In this document: in pieces, positions 1 through 8,035 of the stretch
How positions within the stretch are numbered: position 1 is the stretch's first letter
Layout: every line of letters begins with the position of its first letter
Source of the DNA: JAKEHA01 sp035687255
Lineage (GTDB): Bacteria; Krumholzibacteriota; Krumholzibacteriia; WVZY01; JAKEHA01
Assembly: GCA_035687255.1 (NCBI GenBank)
Contig: DASRYI010000050.1
Location: 1-17,465 of the forward strand
Length of the DNA: 17,465 nucleotides
Direction of reading: 5' to 3'
Made by a program: the position numbers and the translations under genes
Notes under the pieces: model-generated
Seen by the model: only the letters and a program-made list of their open reading frames with translations
Told to the model about the DNA's origin: nothing
Databases searched by the model: none

Positions 1-1554
1 ATCGGACGCGGGCGGTCGCGCCTGCTGGTCAACGGCATCCCGCTCAACGATCCCCAGGATGGCCGCGCGCCCTTCGCGCACGTCGCCACCAGCGGGCTCT
101 ACACGCTCAGCCTGGATGCACCGGTCGACCAGGTCTACGCCCCCGGTATCGAGGGCGCGTTGTCCATGCACGAACTGGTGGCGCCGCGCGCACGCCCCAA
201 CACCGTCATCGATCTGTCCAAGGGAAGCAACCAGGTGCGCCAGCGCCGCGTTCGTTTCGGGTCGCAGGCGGGGAGCGTCGGTCTGGACGTTACCTACGAC
301 GAAGTGCTCGACGACGGGTACGACTTCGATGCCTACGATTTCATCTTCGGTCCCGACGCCCCCAAGGGGCGCGCCCGTTCGCGCAACGTGTCGATTTCGC
401 TGCGCGGTGATCTGCCGGACGACGCGGGATACACCATCGGCGTGCGCCGTTTCGACAGCAGTTCCATCGGCGACCTGCAGAACGTGAGCAGCGAGGCCAT
501 CCGCCGCGGCCACCTGGTGTGGGCGACGGCGGGCGTGAATCAGAGCCACCTGACCGTGTACGGGCGCGGCTACAACGCGTCGCGTCCCGATTCCTCGACG
601 GAGAACGAAACCGTGGGCGGTGTGGTGTCATGGAACCCGCGCCGCGGCGGCAACGCACTCCACGTGTTCGCACTGGGGGAGCACACCAACGCCATCCAGA
701 ACGTGGGCAGGGGTGACATCCACACCCGTGCCACCGAGGTCAACGCCGGGGTGAGTACGGAAGCCGTGGCGGGAACCATCACGTGGTTTGCGCACGGCAT
801 TGTGGCCGGAGACGAGGATTCGCGCGCCTGGGGTGCCGGCGGCGGCGCGCGGCGCGCGCTGCCGGGCGGAGACCTCTCGCTCTCGGCACAGCGGTCGTTC
901 CGGATGCCGACGATCGGCGAACGCTATCTTCCCCTCCACGATCATTACGGCCTGATGCTGTCGGGAAATCCGGATCTCGATCCGGAAACGTCGTGGGAAG
1001 CCGACGCGGACTGGACGTTGCACGCCGGCGCGTTTACCAACCGCGTACGCGGGGCGTGGATTCAGTCGCGCGACTACGTCGCGTATGCACCGGTGGCGGG
1101 GGATTCGCTGGCGCGGCGTCCCGCCAACATGGATGGCACGCCGTCCATGACGTTTCTGGACGAGCGTCTCCACCTGGGCGCCATGCTGGGGTCGGTGGAG
1201 CTGCGCGGCGACGCCGGCGGAACGCTGAGTTCGGGCGACCGTACCGGCGCGTTCCGGTCGGTCCCGCGTGTGCAGGTGAACGCGTCGCTGCTGTGCGGGA
1301 TGCAGCTGTTCGAGAAGACCAGCGCGCTCTATCTGGGCGGCGAGTATGCATTCGTGGACAACCGTCTCGATTACGACGGCGAGCCGCTCTCTTCCTACCA
1401 GGTGGTGAACGTCATGCTGCTGGGGCGGCTGATTGACGCCCACGTGTACGTGAAGTGGCTCAACGTGCTCGACGAGCGCTACCAGACGGTATGGGGCTAC
1501 CTGATGACGCCGCGCACGCTGGCGTACGGAATCGAGTGGACATTGTTTGACTAG
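1..1554 (+). CDS. TonB-dependent outer-membrane receptor, 5'-truncated by the window edge
   Basis: The frame is open from base 1 to a TAG at 1552-1554, giving 517 codons of an incomplete protein; an internal ATG at 160 is not the true start. The first residues (GRGRSRLLVNGIPLNDPQDG, about 2-21) resemble the plug domain of TonB-dependent receptors, where a 'LVDGVPLNDP'-type motif is typical. The rest alternates polar and hydrophobic residues with many aromatic and Gly/Asp turns, as in a 22-strand beta-barrel. The C-terminus (YQTVWGYLMTPRTLAYGIEW, then TLFD) matches the usual last strands of this family. Such receptors import ligands (siderophores, vitamin B12, sugars) across the outer membrane using TonB-ExbBD energy; the ligand here cannot be told. 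The N-terminal signal peptide and TonB box lie outside the window. It has no obvious functional tie to the pilus genes downstream. Confidence 0.82.
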   Translation: MGRGRSRLLVNGIPLNDPQDGRAPFAHVATSGLYTLSLDAPVDQVYAPGIEGALSMHELVAPRARPNTVIDLSKGSNQVRQRRVRFGSQAGSVGLDVTYDEVLDDGYDFDAYDFIFGPDAPKGRARSRNVSISLRGDLPDDAGYTIGVRRFDSSSIGDLQNVSSEAIRRGHLVWATAGVNQSHLTVYGRGYNASRPDSSTENETVGGVVSWNPRRGGNALHVFALGEHTNAIQNVGRGDIHTRATEVNAGVSTEAVAGTITWFAHGIVAGDEDSRAWGAGGGARRALPGGDLSLSAQRSFRMPTIGERYLPLHDHYGLMLSGNPDLDPETSWEADADWTLHAGAFTNRVRGAWIQSRDYVAYAPVAGDSLARRPANMDGTPSMTFLDERLHLGAMLGSVELRGDAGGTLSSGDRTGAFRSVPRVQVNASLLCGMQLFEKTSALYLGGEYAFVDNRLDYDGEPLSSYQVVNVMLLGRLIDAHVYVKWLNVLDERYQTVWGYLMTPRTLAYGIEWTLFD

Positions 1555-1565
1555 GTGAGGTGGCG

Positions 1566-1997
1566 GTGCGGCGCGTGGTGGGGGCGTGGGTGGTGCTGGG
1601 GATGATTGTCGTGTGGCGACTGGTCGATCCGTGGTCACCGGCGTCGACGCGCGAGCACATGGCCCCACCGCACACGACGCCTCCGCAGAATTTTCTCCCG
1701 GCAACTTCATCCCCTGTGCGCGGTGGTGCTCCCGTGGTTTCACCCGCGGGGCCGCCCCCGCACTCCCGGCGCAAGGCGCCCCCCTCCGACTTCACGCGAC
1801 ACCCGCTGGCCTTCCTCTCCCGGGCTCCGTCCGACTCACTGCAACTGCTTCCCGGCGTGGGTCCAACGCTGGCGCGGCGCATCGAGCAGGCACGCCGCGC
1901 GCGCGGTGCGTTTCACTCCTGGAGCGACCTCCGGCGCGTGAAGGGAATCGGCGACGGCACCGTGGCGCGCTGGCGCGACGCGTCCGCCGGGAAATAG
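1566..1997 (+). CDS. ComEA-like membrane-anchored helix-hairpin-helix DNA-binding protein
   Basis: A protein of about 143 residues. It has a basic N-terminus (VRRVV), one hydrophobic helix (about residues 5-19), then a Pro/Ala/Ser-rich linker of about 60 residues. The C-terminal tandem helix-hairpin-helix (HhH) unit carries the LPGVGPTLARRI and VKGIGDGTVARW hairpins. That layout (membrane anchor, flexible linker, HhH pair) is that of ComEA, which binds incoming double-stranded DNA in the periplasm during natural transformation. A GTG at 1560 could also start it, but the AGGTGAGG at 1553-1560 sits 5 nt before the GTG at 1566, so I prefer 1566. It begins 11 nt after the receptor stop and may be co-transcribed with it. 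The pilus operon promoter follows it. HhH pairs also occur in other DNA proteins, so ComEA-like is a domain-level call. Confidence 0.72.
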   Translation: MRRVVGAWVVLGMIVVWRLVDPWSPASTREHMAPPHTTPPQNFLPATSSPVRGGAPVVSPAGPPPHSRRKAPPSDFTRHPLAFLSRAPSDSLQLLPGVGPTLARRIEQARRARGAFHSWSDLRRVKGIGDGTVARWRDASAGK

Positions 1998-2027
1998 TTG
2001 CACCTTCCATCCTGCCGGTTACGGCGG

Positions 2028-2036
2028 GCAAATTGC
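2028..2036 (+). promoter_or_regulatory. Candidate upstream activator site (GCAAATTGC) for the pilB promoter
   Basis: GCAAATTGC lies 139 bp upstream of the -24 GG of the pilB sigma-54 promoter. Similar GCAAA-type sequences lie at comparable distances before the pilA and pilM promoters. Enhancer-binding proteins of the NtrC/PilR family usually bind 80-150 bp upstream of sigma-54 promoters, so this is a plausible PilR site. The motif was found by eye and is short, so it may be chance. Confidence 0.35.
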
Positions 2037-2156
2037 ACGCGTCCATCCACGATCTTGCGCGGAGCGGGCGGCGGATCGTGCCGGATCGTTTCTGCCGCTT
2101 GCGCGTTGTGCCCTGACCGTGGTTCGCCGGGGTGCTGCACGCGCCGCGTGCGCAAT

Positions 2157-2180
2157 GCAATTCCGTGGCACAGGAATTGC
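2157..2180 (+). repeat. Inverted repeat overlapping the pilB sigma-54 promoter
   Basis: GCAATTCC (2157-2164) and GGAATTGC (2173-2180) are perfect 8-base inverted arms separated by 8 bases. The right arm contains the -12 box and the spacer holds most of the -24 box. It could be a protein-binding palindrome or simply a coincidence of the TTGC box. Confidence 0.5.
2166..2180 (+). promoter_or_regulatory. Sigma-54 (-24/-12) promoter of the pilB operon
   Basis: TGGCACAGGAATTGC matches the sigma-54 consensus TGGCACG-N4-TTGC at all but one position of the two boxes, with correct spacing: GG at 2167-2168, GC at 2179-2180. Transcription would start near 2192, giving a leader of about 71 nt to the proposed TTG start of pilB. 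The operon encodes PilR, a sigma-54 activator, which supports use of this promoter. Confidence 0.82.
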
Positions 2181-2262
2181 GGACTGACGCGCGCGCTGAT
2201 CGATATTTCACCGTTTTTCCACTTTTCACCTGCATTCCATGCACGGCCGGAGGGCAGCGCCT

Positions 2263-3948
2263 TTGAGAGACCGAATTGCCCAGAAGCTCCTCGAGTCGTC
2301 CCTGATCAGTCAGGACCAGCTTGCGCTTGCTCTGGAGTCGCAGCAGTCGCAGGGCGGTACGCTCAGCTACAACCTGGTGAAGACCGGCGCCATCTCGGAG
2401 ATGGCGTTTGCCGAGTTCATGGGACAGGTTTACAACGTGCCGGCCGTGGATCTCGACGTGGTGGCCGTCGAACCCAGCGCCGTGGACCTGATTCCGTCCG
2501 ACGTCGCCACCAAATTCCAGGTGGTTCCGCTCAAACGCGAGGGCCGCATCCTGACCGTCGCGATGGCGAATCCTGACAACATCTTCGCCATCGACGACAT
2601 CAAGTTCATCACCGGTTTCGACGTGCGCCCCGTGGTGGCCACGGAAACCGCGATCAAGCGCTGCATCGACCGCATGTATGACTCCGCCGACTCGCTGGCG
2701 ACCATCATGGGCGAGATCGAGGAGGACTTCGAGATTCTCGAGGATCAGCAGGACGACGCCGAGGCCGCCGCTGCGGCCGCGGCCGCCGACGCGCCGGTCG
2801 TCAAACTGGTGAACAGCCTGATCTCGGACGCCGTGGCGCGCGGCGCCAGCGATATTCACATCGAGCCGTACGAAAAGTCCCTGCGCGTGCGCTTCCGCAT
2901 CGACGGCATGCTGCACGAGATGATGTCGCCGCCGTTCAAGATGAAGAACGCCATCACGTCGCGTCTGAAGATCATGGCGGAACTGGATATCGCGGAGAAG
3001 CGCGTTCCCCAGGACGGGCGCATCAAGATCCGCATGCACGGAAAGTCGATCGATCTGCGCGTGAGCACGCTGCCCACCATTTTCGGCGAGAAGGTCGTGA
3101 TGCGTATTCTGGACCAGAGCAACCTGCAGATCGATCTGCAGAAGCTCGGTTTCCATCCCACCGCGCTGGCGCGTTTCCTCAACGCCATCGAGAGCCCGTA
3201 CGGCATGGTGCTGGTCACCGGTCCCACCGGGTCGGGTAAGTCGACCACGCTTTACAGCGCGCTCCAGAAGATCAACAAGGTGCATTCCAACATCATGACG
3301 GCCGAGGATCCGGTCGAGTACAACCTCACCGGCATCAACCAGGTGAACGTGCACGACGATATCGGCCTCACGTTCTCCGCCGCGCTCAAGTCGTTCCTCC
3401 GGCAGGACCCCAACATCATCATGGTGGGTGAGATTCGAGACCTGGATACGGCGTCGATCGCCACCAAGGCCGCGCTCACCGGTCACCTGGTGCTGAGCAC
3501 GCTGCACACCAACGATGCCGCCAGCTCCATCAACCGACTGGTGGATATGGGCATCGAACCCTTCCTGGTTTCGAGCTCGGTGCTCCTGATCATCGCGCAG
3601 CGCCTCGTGCGGCGGCTGTGCGACAAGTGCAAGACGCCGACGAGCATTCATCCCGAGGTCCTGAAGGAACTCGGCATTCTGGAAAGTCCGGACGAGCTGC
3701 GCCTCTTCGAGCCCAAGGGCTGCCCGGCGTGCAACGACACCGGATACAAGGGACGCGTGGGCCTCTACGAAGTCATGGAGATCAGCCCATCGCTGCGCGA
3801 GATGATTGTGGACCGCGCATCCAACCACGAAATCAAGACGCAGGCCGAGAAGGAAGGCATGCTGACGCTGCGCAACGACGGCATCTGGAAGTTCAAGGAC
3901 GGCCGCACTTCACTCGAAGAAGTGCTGCGCGAGACGGCCAAACACTAG
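2263..3948 (+). CDS. pilB: Type IV pilus extension ATPase PilB
   Basis: Cytoplasmic hexameric ATPase that drives pilin polymerisation. An N-terminal T2SSE_N/MshEN-like domain carries two amphipathic repeats of the 'LLESSLISQDQL' kind. An acidic linker with eight consecutive Ala (about 167-174) follows, then the secretion ATPase domain. In the numbering from the ATG at 2239, Walker A GPTGSGKST is at 328-336, the Walker B-type IIMVGEIRD ends at 401, and the His-box region is GHLVLSTLHTND. A zinc-binding tetracysteine (CDKC 461-464, CPAC 495-498) is typical of PilB/GspE and absent from PilT. Start choice: the ATG at 2239 lies before a strong GGAGGG (2249-2254). An in-frame TTG at 2263 sits 8 nt after that site and gives MRDRIAQKLLESS, the normal family N-terminus, so I annotate 561 aa from TTG. 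First gene of the sigma-54-driven block; pilT follows after 25 nt. Confidence 0.95.
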   Translation: MRDRIAQKLLESSLISQDQLALALESQQSQGGTLSYNLVKTGAISEMAFAEFMGQVYNVPAVDLDVVAVEPSAVDLIPSDVATKFQVVPLKREGRILTVAMANPDNIFAIDDIKFITGFDVRPVVATETAIKRCIDRMYDSADSLATIMGEIEEDFEILEDQQDDAEAAAAAAAADAPVVKLVNSLISDAVARGASDIHIEPYEKSLRVRFRIDGMLHEMMSPPFKMKNAITSRLKIMAELDIAEKRVPQDGRIKIRMHGKSIDLRVSTLPTIFGEKVVMRILDQSNLQIDLQKLGFHPTALARFLNAIESPYGMVLVTGPTGSGKSTTLYSALQKINKVHSNIMTAEDPVEYNLTGINQVNVHDDIGLTFSAALKSFLRQDPNIIMVGEIRDLDTASIATKAALTGHLVLSTLHTNDAASSINRLVDMGIEPFLVSSSVLLIIAQRLVRRLCDKCKTPTSIHPEVLKELGILESPDELRLFEPKGCPACNDTGYKGRVGLYEVMEISPSLREMIVDRASNHEIKTQAEKEGMLTLRNDGIWKFKDGRTSLEEVLRETAKH

Positions 3949-3973
3949 GACACGGCGACGAGGAGTCGAAACG

Positions 3974-5056
3974 ATGAGCATGATCAATCTTCGTGATCTC
4001 TTGCAGGAAATGATCGAGAAGGGGGCATCCGACCTCCACCTGACCGCGGGATTGCCGCCCATGATCCGCGTGGACGGCGAGGTGATCGCCACCGAGCGCG
4101 CGGCGCTTTCGCCCGAGCAGACCCAGGCGCTGGCCTACAGCGTGCTCAACGAAGAGCAGCAGAAGCGCTTTGAGAACACGCGCGAGCTGGACTTCTCGTT
4201 CGGCGTGAAGGGCATGAGCCGGTTCCGCGGCAACGCCTACCTGCAGCGCGGCTGCGTGGGGCTCGCCATCCGCCAGATTCCCTTTGAAATTCGCTCCTTT
4301 CGCGACCTCGGCTGTCCCCTCGTGCTGGAAGGCCTGTCGAAGAAACAGCAGGGGCTGATTCTCGTCACCGGTCCCACCGGGTCGGGCAAGTCCACCACGC
4401 TGGCCAGCATCATCGACAAGATCAACAGCGAACGCCGCCGGCACATCGTGACCATCGAGGACCCGGTGGAGTACATCCACCAGCACAAGAAGTGCATCGT
4501 CAACCAGCGCGAAGTGAAATCGGATACCGACAGTTTCGGCGCGGCGCTCAAGCACGTGCTTCGCCAGGACCCGGACGTCATCCTGATCGGCGAAATGCGC
4601 GACCAGGAAACCATGGCGGCCGCGCTCACCATCGCGGAGACGGGACACCTGACGCTGGCGACGCTGCATACCAATTCCACGTTCGAGTCCATCAACCGCA
4701 TCGTGGACTCTTTCCCGCCCTCCCAGCAGAACCAGGTGCGCGCGCAGCTGGCGTTCGTGCTCGAGGGCGTGATGTGTCAGCAGCTTGCACCGCGTGCGCG
4801 GGGCAAGGGGCGCATTCTGCTTTCGGAAGTGATGGTGTGCACGCCCGCCATCCGCGCGGTGATCCGCGACGACAAAGTGCACCAGATCTACGGCCTGATG
4901 CAGGCCGGCCAGAAGCACGGCATGCAGACCATGAACCAGGCGCTGTTCAACGCGGTGATGAACAAGGACATCGCCCTCGAGGAAGCCATGCGCCGCAGCA
5001 GTGACCCGAACGAGCTGTCCAACATGCTGGGGCAGCCCGTGGGTTCGATGCGCTAG
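3974..5056 (+). CDS. pilT: Type IV pilus retraction ATPase PilT
   Basis: A 360-residue protein, the usual PilT length (about 340-370). It depolymerises the pilus into the inner membrane and powers twitching and DNA uptake. The order is an N-terminal PAS-like region with the SDLHLTAG motif, Walker A GPTGSGKST (133-141), an Asp-box region (TIEDPVEY), Walker B with GEMRD (E207), and a His box (LATLHTNS). The C-terminal AIRAVIRDDKVHQI (from 292) corresponds to the PilT-specific AIRNLIRE motif needed for retraction. It lacks the PilB tetracysteine and N-terminal extension. AGGAG at 3961-3965 precedes the ATG by 8 nt. The Walker A stretch is almost identical in DNA to that of pilB. Being in the same operon as pilB and pilC implies coordinated expression of motor and platform. 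Confidence 0.96.
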   Translation: MSMINLRDLLQEMIEKGASDLHLTAGLPPMIRVDGEVIATERAALSPEQTQALAYSVLNEEQQKRFENTRELDFSFGVKGMSRFRGNAYLQRGCVGLAIRQIPFEIRSFRDLGCPLVLEGLSKKQQGLILVTGPTGSGKSTTLASIIDKINSERRRHIVTIEDPVEYIHQHKKCIVNQREVKSDTDSFGAALKHVLRQDPDVILIGEMRDQETMAAALTIAETGHLTLATLHTNSTFESINRIVDSFPPSQQNQVRAQLAFVLEGVMCQQLAPRARGKGRILLSEVMVCTPAIRAVIRDDKVHQIYGLMQAGQKHGMQTMNQALFNAVMNKDIALEEAMRRSSDPNELSNMLGQPVGSMR

Positions 5057-5078
5057 CGCAGAGAGGAAGGACTAGACC

Positions 5079-6293
5079 ATGGCGAACACGTATCTCTGGA
5101 AAGGCCGCAGTCCGAGCGGCGAGCTTCTCTCCGGCGAGTATCAGACGGAGAACAAGGACGAGCTCGTCTCGTATCTGCGCAAGCGGAAGATCATCATCAC
5201 GTCGGTGCGCGAGAAGAGCTCCAAGGTGGCGCTCAAGATGCCCGGCAAGACCCGCGTGTCGGTGAAGGACATCAGCGTATTTACGCGCCAGTTCGCCACC
5301 ATGATCAACGCCGGTCTCCCGATGGTCCAGTGCCTCGACATTCTGTCGCAGCAGACGGAGAAGGAGTTCTTCCGCACGTCCATCGCGCGCATCATGACCG
5401 ACGTAGAGGGCGGTTCCACGCTGGGCGAGGCCATGGGACGGCATCCCAAGATCTTCAACAATCTCTTCGTCAACATGGTCGAGGCCGGTGAAGCCGGCGG
5501 TATTCTGGACGTCATTCTGAACCGCCTGGCTATCTTCCTGGAGAAACTCGACCAGTTGCAGCGCAAGGTGAAGAGCGCGCTCACCTACCCCGCTGTGGTG
5601 GCGTGTGTGGCCACGGGCGCAACCGCGTTCATGCTCATCTTCATCATTCCGACCTTTGCCAAGATGTTCACGGACTTCGGCGGCGAGCTTCCGCTGCCGA
5701 CCCGGATCGTGATCGGCATCTCGGATTTCCTGCGCGGGTTCTGGTGGGCTCTGGGCGCCGGTATCGCCGGCGCCGTGGTGGGCTTCCAGCGCTACTACAA
5801 GACCGACGCCGGCCGCCTCGCCGTCGACAAGTTCATGCTCAAGATTCCCGTGCTGGGCACGGTGGTGCGCAAGGGCTCGGTGGCGCGCTTCACGCGCACG
5901 CTGGGCACCCTGATCTCCAGCGGTGTGCCCATTCTGCAGGGTCTGGAAATCACCGCGCGCACGGCGGGTAACCGGGTGGTCGAGAACGCGGTGCTGGCGA
6001 CGCGCGAAAGCATCAGCCAGGGTAACACCATCTCCGAACCGCTCAAGGCGTGCGGCGTGTTTCCGCCCATGGTGACGCAGATGATCGCGGTGGGCGAACA
6101 GACGGGCGCCCTCGACGAAATGCTCGACAAGATTGCGAGCTTCTACGACAGCGAAGTGGACACGGCGGTGGATTCGCTGACCGCCATCATTGAACCGGTC
6201 ATGATCGTGATCATGGGCGTCGTGGTGGGCGGCATGCTCATCGCCATGTATCTGCCGATGTTCAAGCTCGTGACCGTCGTGGGTAACGGCTAG
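5079..6293 (+). CDS. pilC: Type IV pilus inner-membrane platform protein PilC
   Basis: 404 residues, typical for PilC. Two T2SSF domains (about 68-191 and 271-393) each contain the conserved 'FTRQFATMINAGLPMVQCLD' / 'FTRTLGTLISSGVPILQGLE' type opening. Hydrophobic segments lie near 172-194, 218-240 and 374-396, giving the three-helix topology of the family. PilC sits in the inner membrane, is gripped by PilB or PilT on the cytoplasmic side, and feeds pilins into or out of the fibre. AGGAAGG at 5064-5070 lies 8 nt before the ATG. The pilT stop is 22 nt upstream, and the kinase gene starts 5 nt after the pilC stop, so all belong to one transcript. Confidence 0.96.
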   Translation: MANTYLWKGRSPSGELLSGEYQTENKDELVSYLRKRKIIITSVREKSSKVALKMPGKTRVSVKDISVFTRQFATMINAGLPMVQCLDILSQQTEKEFFRTSIARIMTDVEGGSTLGEAMGRHPKIFNNLFVNMVEAGEAGGILDVILNRLAIFLEKLDQLQRKVKSALTYPAVVACVATGATAFMLIFIIPTFAKMFTDFGGELPLPTRIVIGISDFLRGFWWALGAGIAGAVVGFQRYYKTDAGRLAVDKFMLKIPVLGTVVRKGSVARFTRTLGTLISSGVPILQGLEITARTAGNRVVENAVLATRESISQGNTISEPLKACGVFPPMVTQMIAVGEQTGALDEMLDKIASFYDSEVDTAVDSLTAIIEPVMIVIMGVVVGGMLIAMYLPMFKLVTVVGNG

Positions 6294-6298
6294 ACGCC

Positions 6299-7999
6299 AT
6301 GGCCGGCGCGGTGCGATCTGTCGCGGTGGCGAAGGATCCACGTCGCGCGCTGGACCGGTTCCTCCTCCTGCGCACGATCGTCGCCTGCCTCGTGGTCGGG
6401 GCAGGCGTCACGATCGTGGCTCTCACGGAAGAGGCGTTCAACGCGGAGCCGCTGTATCTGCTGCTCGGGTTGAGCGTGCTGGTGGGCGCGGCGGCGCTGG
6501 CGCTGATGCGCCTGGGGGTCTCACGGCGACGGGTGGCGTGGGTGGTGATGGTGGCCGACATCGGATTCGAAGCCGGCATCCTCTATTACAGCGGCGGCGT
6601 CTCCGGGCAATTTACCACCGTCTTCTGCCTCACCATCGCGGCGGCGGCGTTTCTGCTGGAAATGCCCGGCGGTCTGGTGACCGCGGTGCTGTCGTCCGTG
6701 TGTTTCGTGGCGTTTCAGGTGATGGAGTCGTGGGGCGTGATGGCGCCGCCCGGCAAGGGCGTGCTGCCGCCGGGACATGTCAACGGGCTGATCGACGCGT
6801 ACATGCACGCGTCCATCTTTCTCCTGGTCGGCACGGTGGGCGGTTATCTGGCCGACCGTATCAAGCTGAAGGGAAGGGCTCTGCAGCACGCCGAGTCGGC
6901 GCTGGAACAGCTGCGCATCGACACGGACTACATTCTGCAGAACATGAGCAGCGGCGTGCTGGTGGTCGACGTCGATTGCCGGGTGATCACCATGAACGCC
7001 GCCGCCGAGGAGATTCTGGAGCTGCGCCGTGATGAAGTGCTGGCGCAGCGCATCGACATCGCGCTGGGTCGCCGGGCGCACGATCTGGCGCACGAGCTGG
7101 TGGAATCGCTGGCCATCGAGCGTCCCCGCCGCCGCCAGGAAATATCCGCGCACACGCGCGCGGGTGCATACCGGCCGCTGGGAATCAGCATTTCACCGCT
7201 GACCGACGGCACCCAGCGCCGGCGCGGCGTGATTGCTGTGTTCCAGGATCTGACCGAGGTGCACGAGATGCGCGAGCGGGTGCGCAAGGCGGACCGGCTG
7301 GCGGCGGTGGGTGAGCTTTCGGCCGGCATTGCGCACGAACTGCGCAACCCGCTGGCATCGATCAGCGGCTCGATCGAGATGCTCTACCACGAGCTGGCGC
7401 TGGACGGCGAGAATCGCCGGCTGATGGAACTGATCATGCGCGAGTCGGACCGGCTGGACCGCATCATCTCCGACTTCCTCGAGTTCGCGCGCCTGCGCAC
7501 CCCGCGGCGGATTCCGTCGCGGCTGGGGCGCTGCATCGAAGAAGTGGTGACGCTGGTGCGGCAGAACGCCGAGAAGAGCGCGGGCGTGGACATTCGCATC
7601 CAGTGTGCGTCCACGGTGCCGGACGTATGGATGGATGACGAACAGATGCGCCAGGTGTTCATGAATCTGGCGGTCAATGCATGCGAGGCCATGAACGACG
7701 GCGGGACGCTGGAGATCGCCATCGATCGCGCGGGCGACCAGGTGCGGGTGTCGTTCAAGGACAGCGGGCCCGGGATCGAACCCGATGGGATGGAACGGAT
7801 GTTCGAACCGTTCTTCACCACCAAGGACGGTGGCACGGGACTCGGTCTCGCCATGGCCAACAAGATCGTGGGTGCGCACGGCGGATCGATCGAATGTCGA
7901 AACGCCGACCGGGGAGCGGTATTCACCATTGTGCTGCCGGTGGGGGCGCCGGCACGCGAGAAAACGGCCGCCGTAGACGCCGTTCTCGTGAGTGAGTAA
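6299..7999 (+). CDS. pilS: Membrane sensor histidine kinase PilS
   Basis: 566 residues. The N-terminal 190 or so hold several hydrophobic segments (roughly six, between 20 and 185), as in PilS, which senses pilin in the inner membrane of Pseudomonas. A short coiled linker and a PAS domain (about 205-320) follow. The HisKA motif is ELSAGIAHELRNPLAS with phospho-acceptor His346. The HATPase domain has an N-box NLAVN (456-460), G1 DSGPG (488-492) and G2 GGTGLGL (511-517), so all catalytic motifs are intact. It starts 5 nt after pilC with only a weak ribosome site, suggesting translational coupling. pilR follows after 36 nt. Calling it PilS rather than another NtrB-like kinase rests on the multi-helix N-terminus and its position beside pilR and pilA. 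Confidence 0.9.
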   Translation: MAGAVRSVAVAKDPRRALDRFLLLRTIVACLVVGAGVTIVALTEEAFNAEPLYLLLGLSVLVGAAALALMRLGVSRRRVAWVVMVADIGFEAGILYYSGGVSGQFTTVFCLTIAAAAFLLEMPGGLVTAVLSSVCFVAFQVMESWGVMAPPGKGVLPPGHVNGLIDAYMHASIFLLVGTVGGYLADRIKLKGRALQHAESALEQLRIDTDYILQNMSSGVLVVDVDCRVITMNAAAEEILELRRDEVLAQRIDIALGRRAHDLAHELVESLAIERPRRRQEISAHTRAGAYRPLGISISPLTDGTQRRRGVIAVFQDLTEVHEMRERVRKADRLAAVGELSAGIAHELRNPLASISGSIEMLYHELALDGENRRLMELIMRESDRLDRIISDFLEFARLRTPRRIPSRLGRCIEEVVTLVRQNAEKSAGVDIRIQCASTVPDVWMDDEQMRQVFMNLAVNACEAMNDGGTLEIAIDRAGDQVRVSFKDSGPGIEPDGMERMFEPFFTTKDGGTGLGLAMANKIVGAHGGSIECRNADRGAVFTIVLPVGAPAREKTAAVDAVLVSE

Positions 8000-8035
8000 G
8001 CAAAAAACGAATTTCCAGAAGAAGGGACTATTCCA

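Larger units (their letters stand above)
1998..2262 (+). other. Intergenic regulatory region upstream of pilB
   Basis: No credible gene in these 265 bases. Besides the sigma-54 promoter (2166-2180) and the candidate activator motif (2028-2036), I see two further elements. A tandem copy of CGGATCGT lies at 2072-2079 and 2082-2089, exactly 10 bp apart (one helical turn). A perfect inverted repeat GCACGC/GCGTGC (2137-2142 and 2146-2151) lies just upstream of the promoter. I see no clear terminator for the upstream comEA-like gene. Confidence 0.6.

Noticed and set aside
1792..3828. A 678-codon open frame on the minus strand
   Set aside because: It lies opposite comEA and pilB, is rich in His/Arg/Asp/Gly with no recognisable domain, and is a typical antisense shadow of a GC-rich gene.
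3220..4390. Near-identical Walker A DNA in pilB and pilT as a recent recombination tract
   Set aside because: Identity is confined to the short conserved P-loop coding stretch; the surrounding sequence differs, so protein constraint and codon bias explain it.
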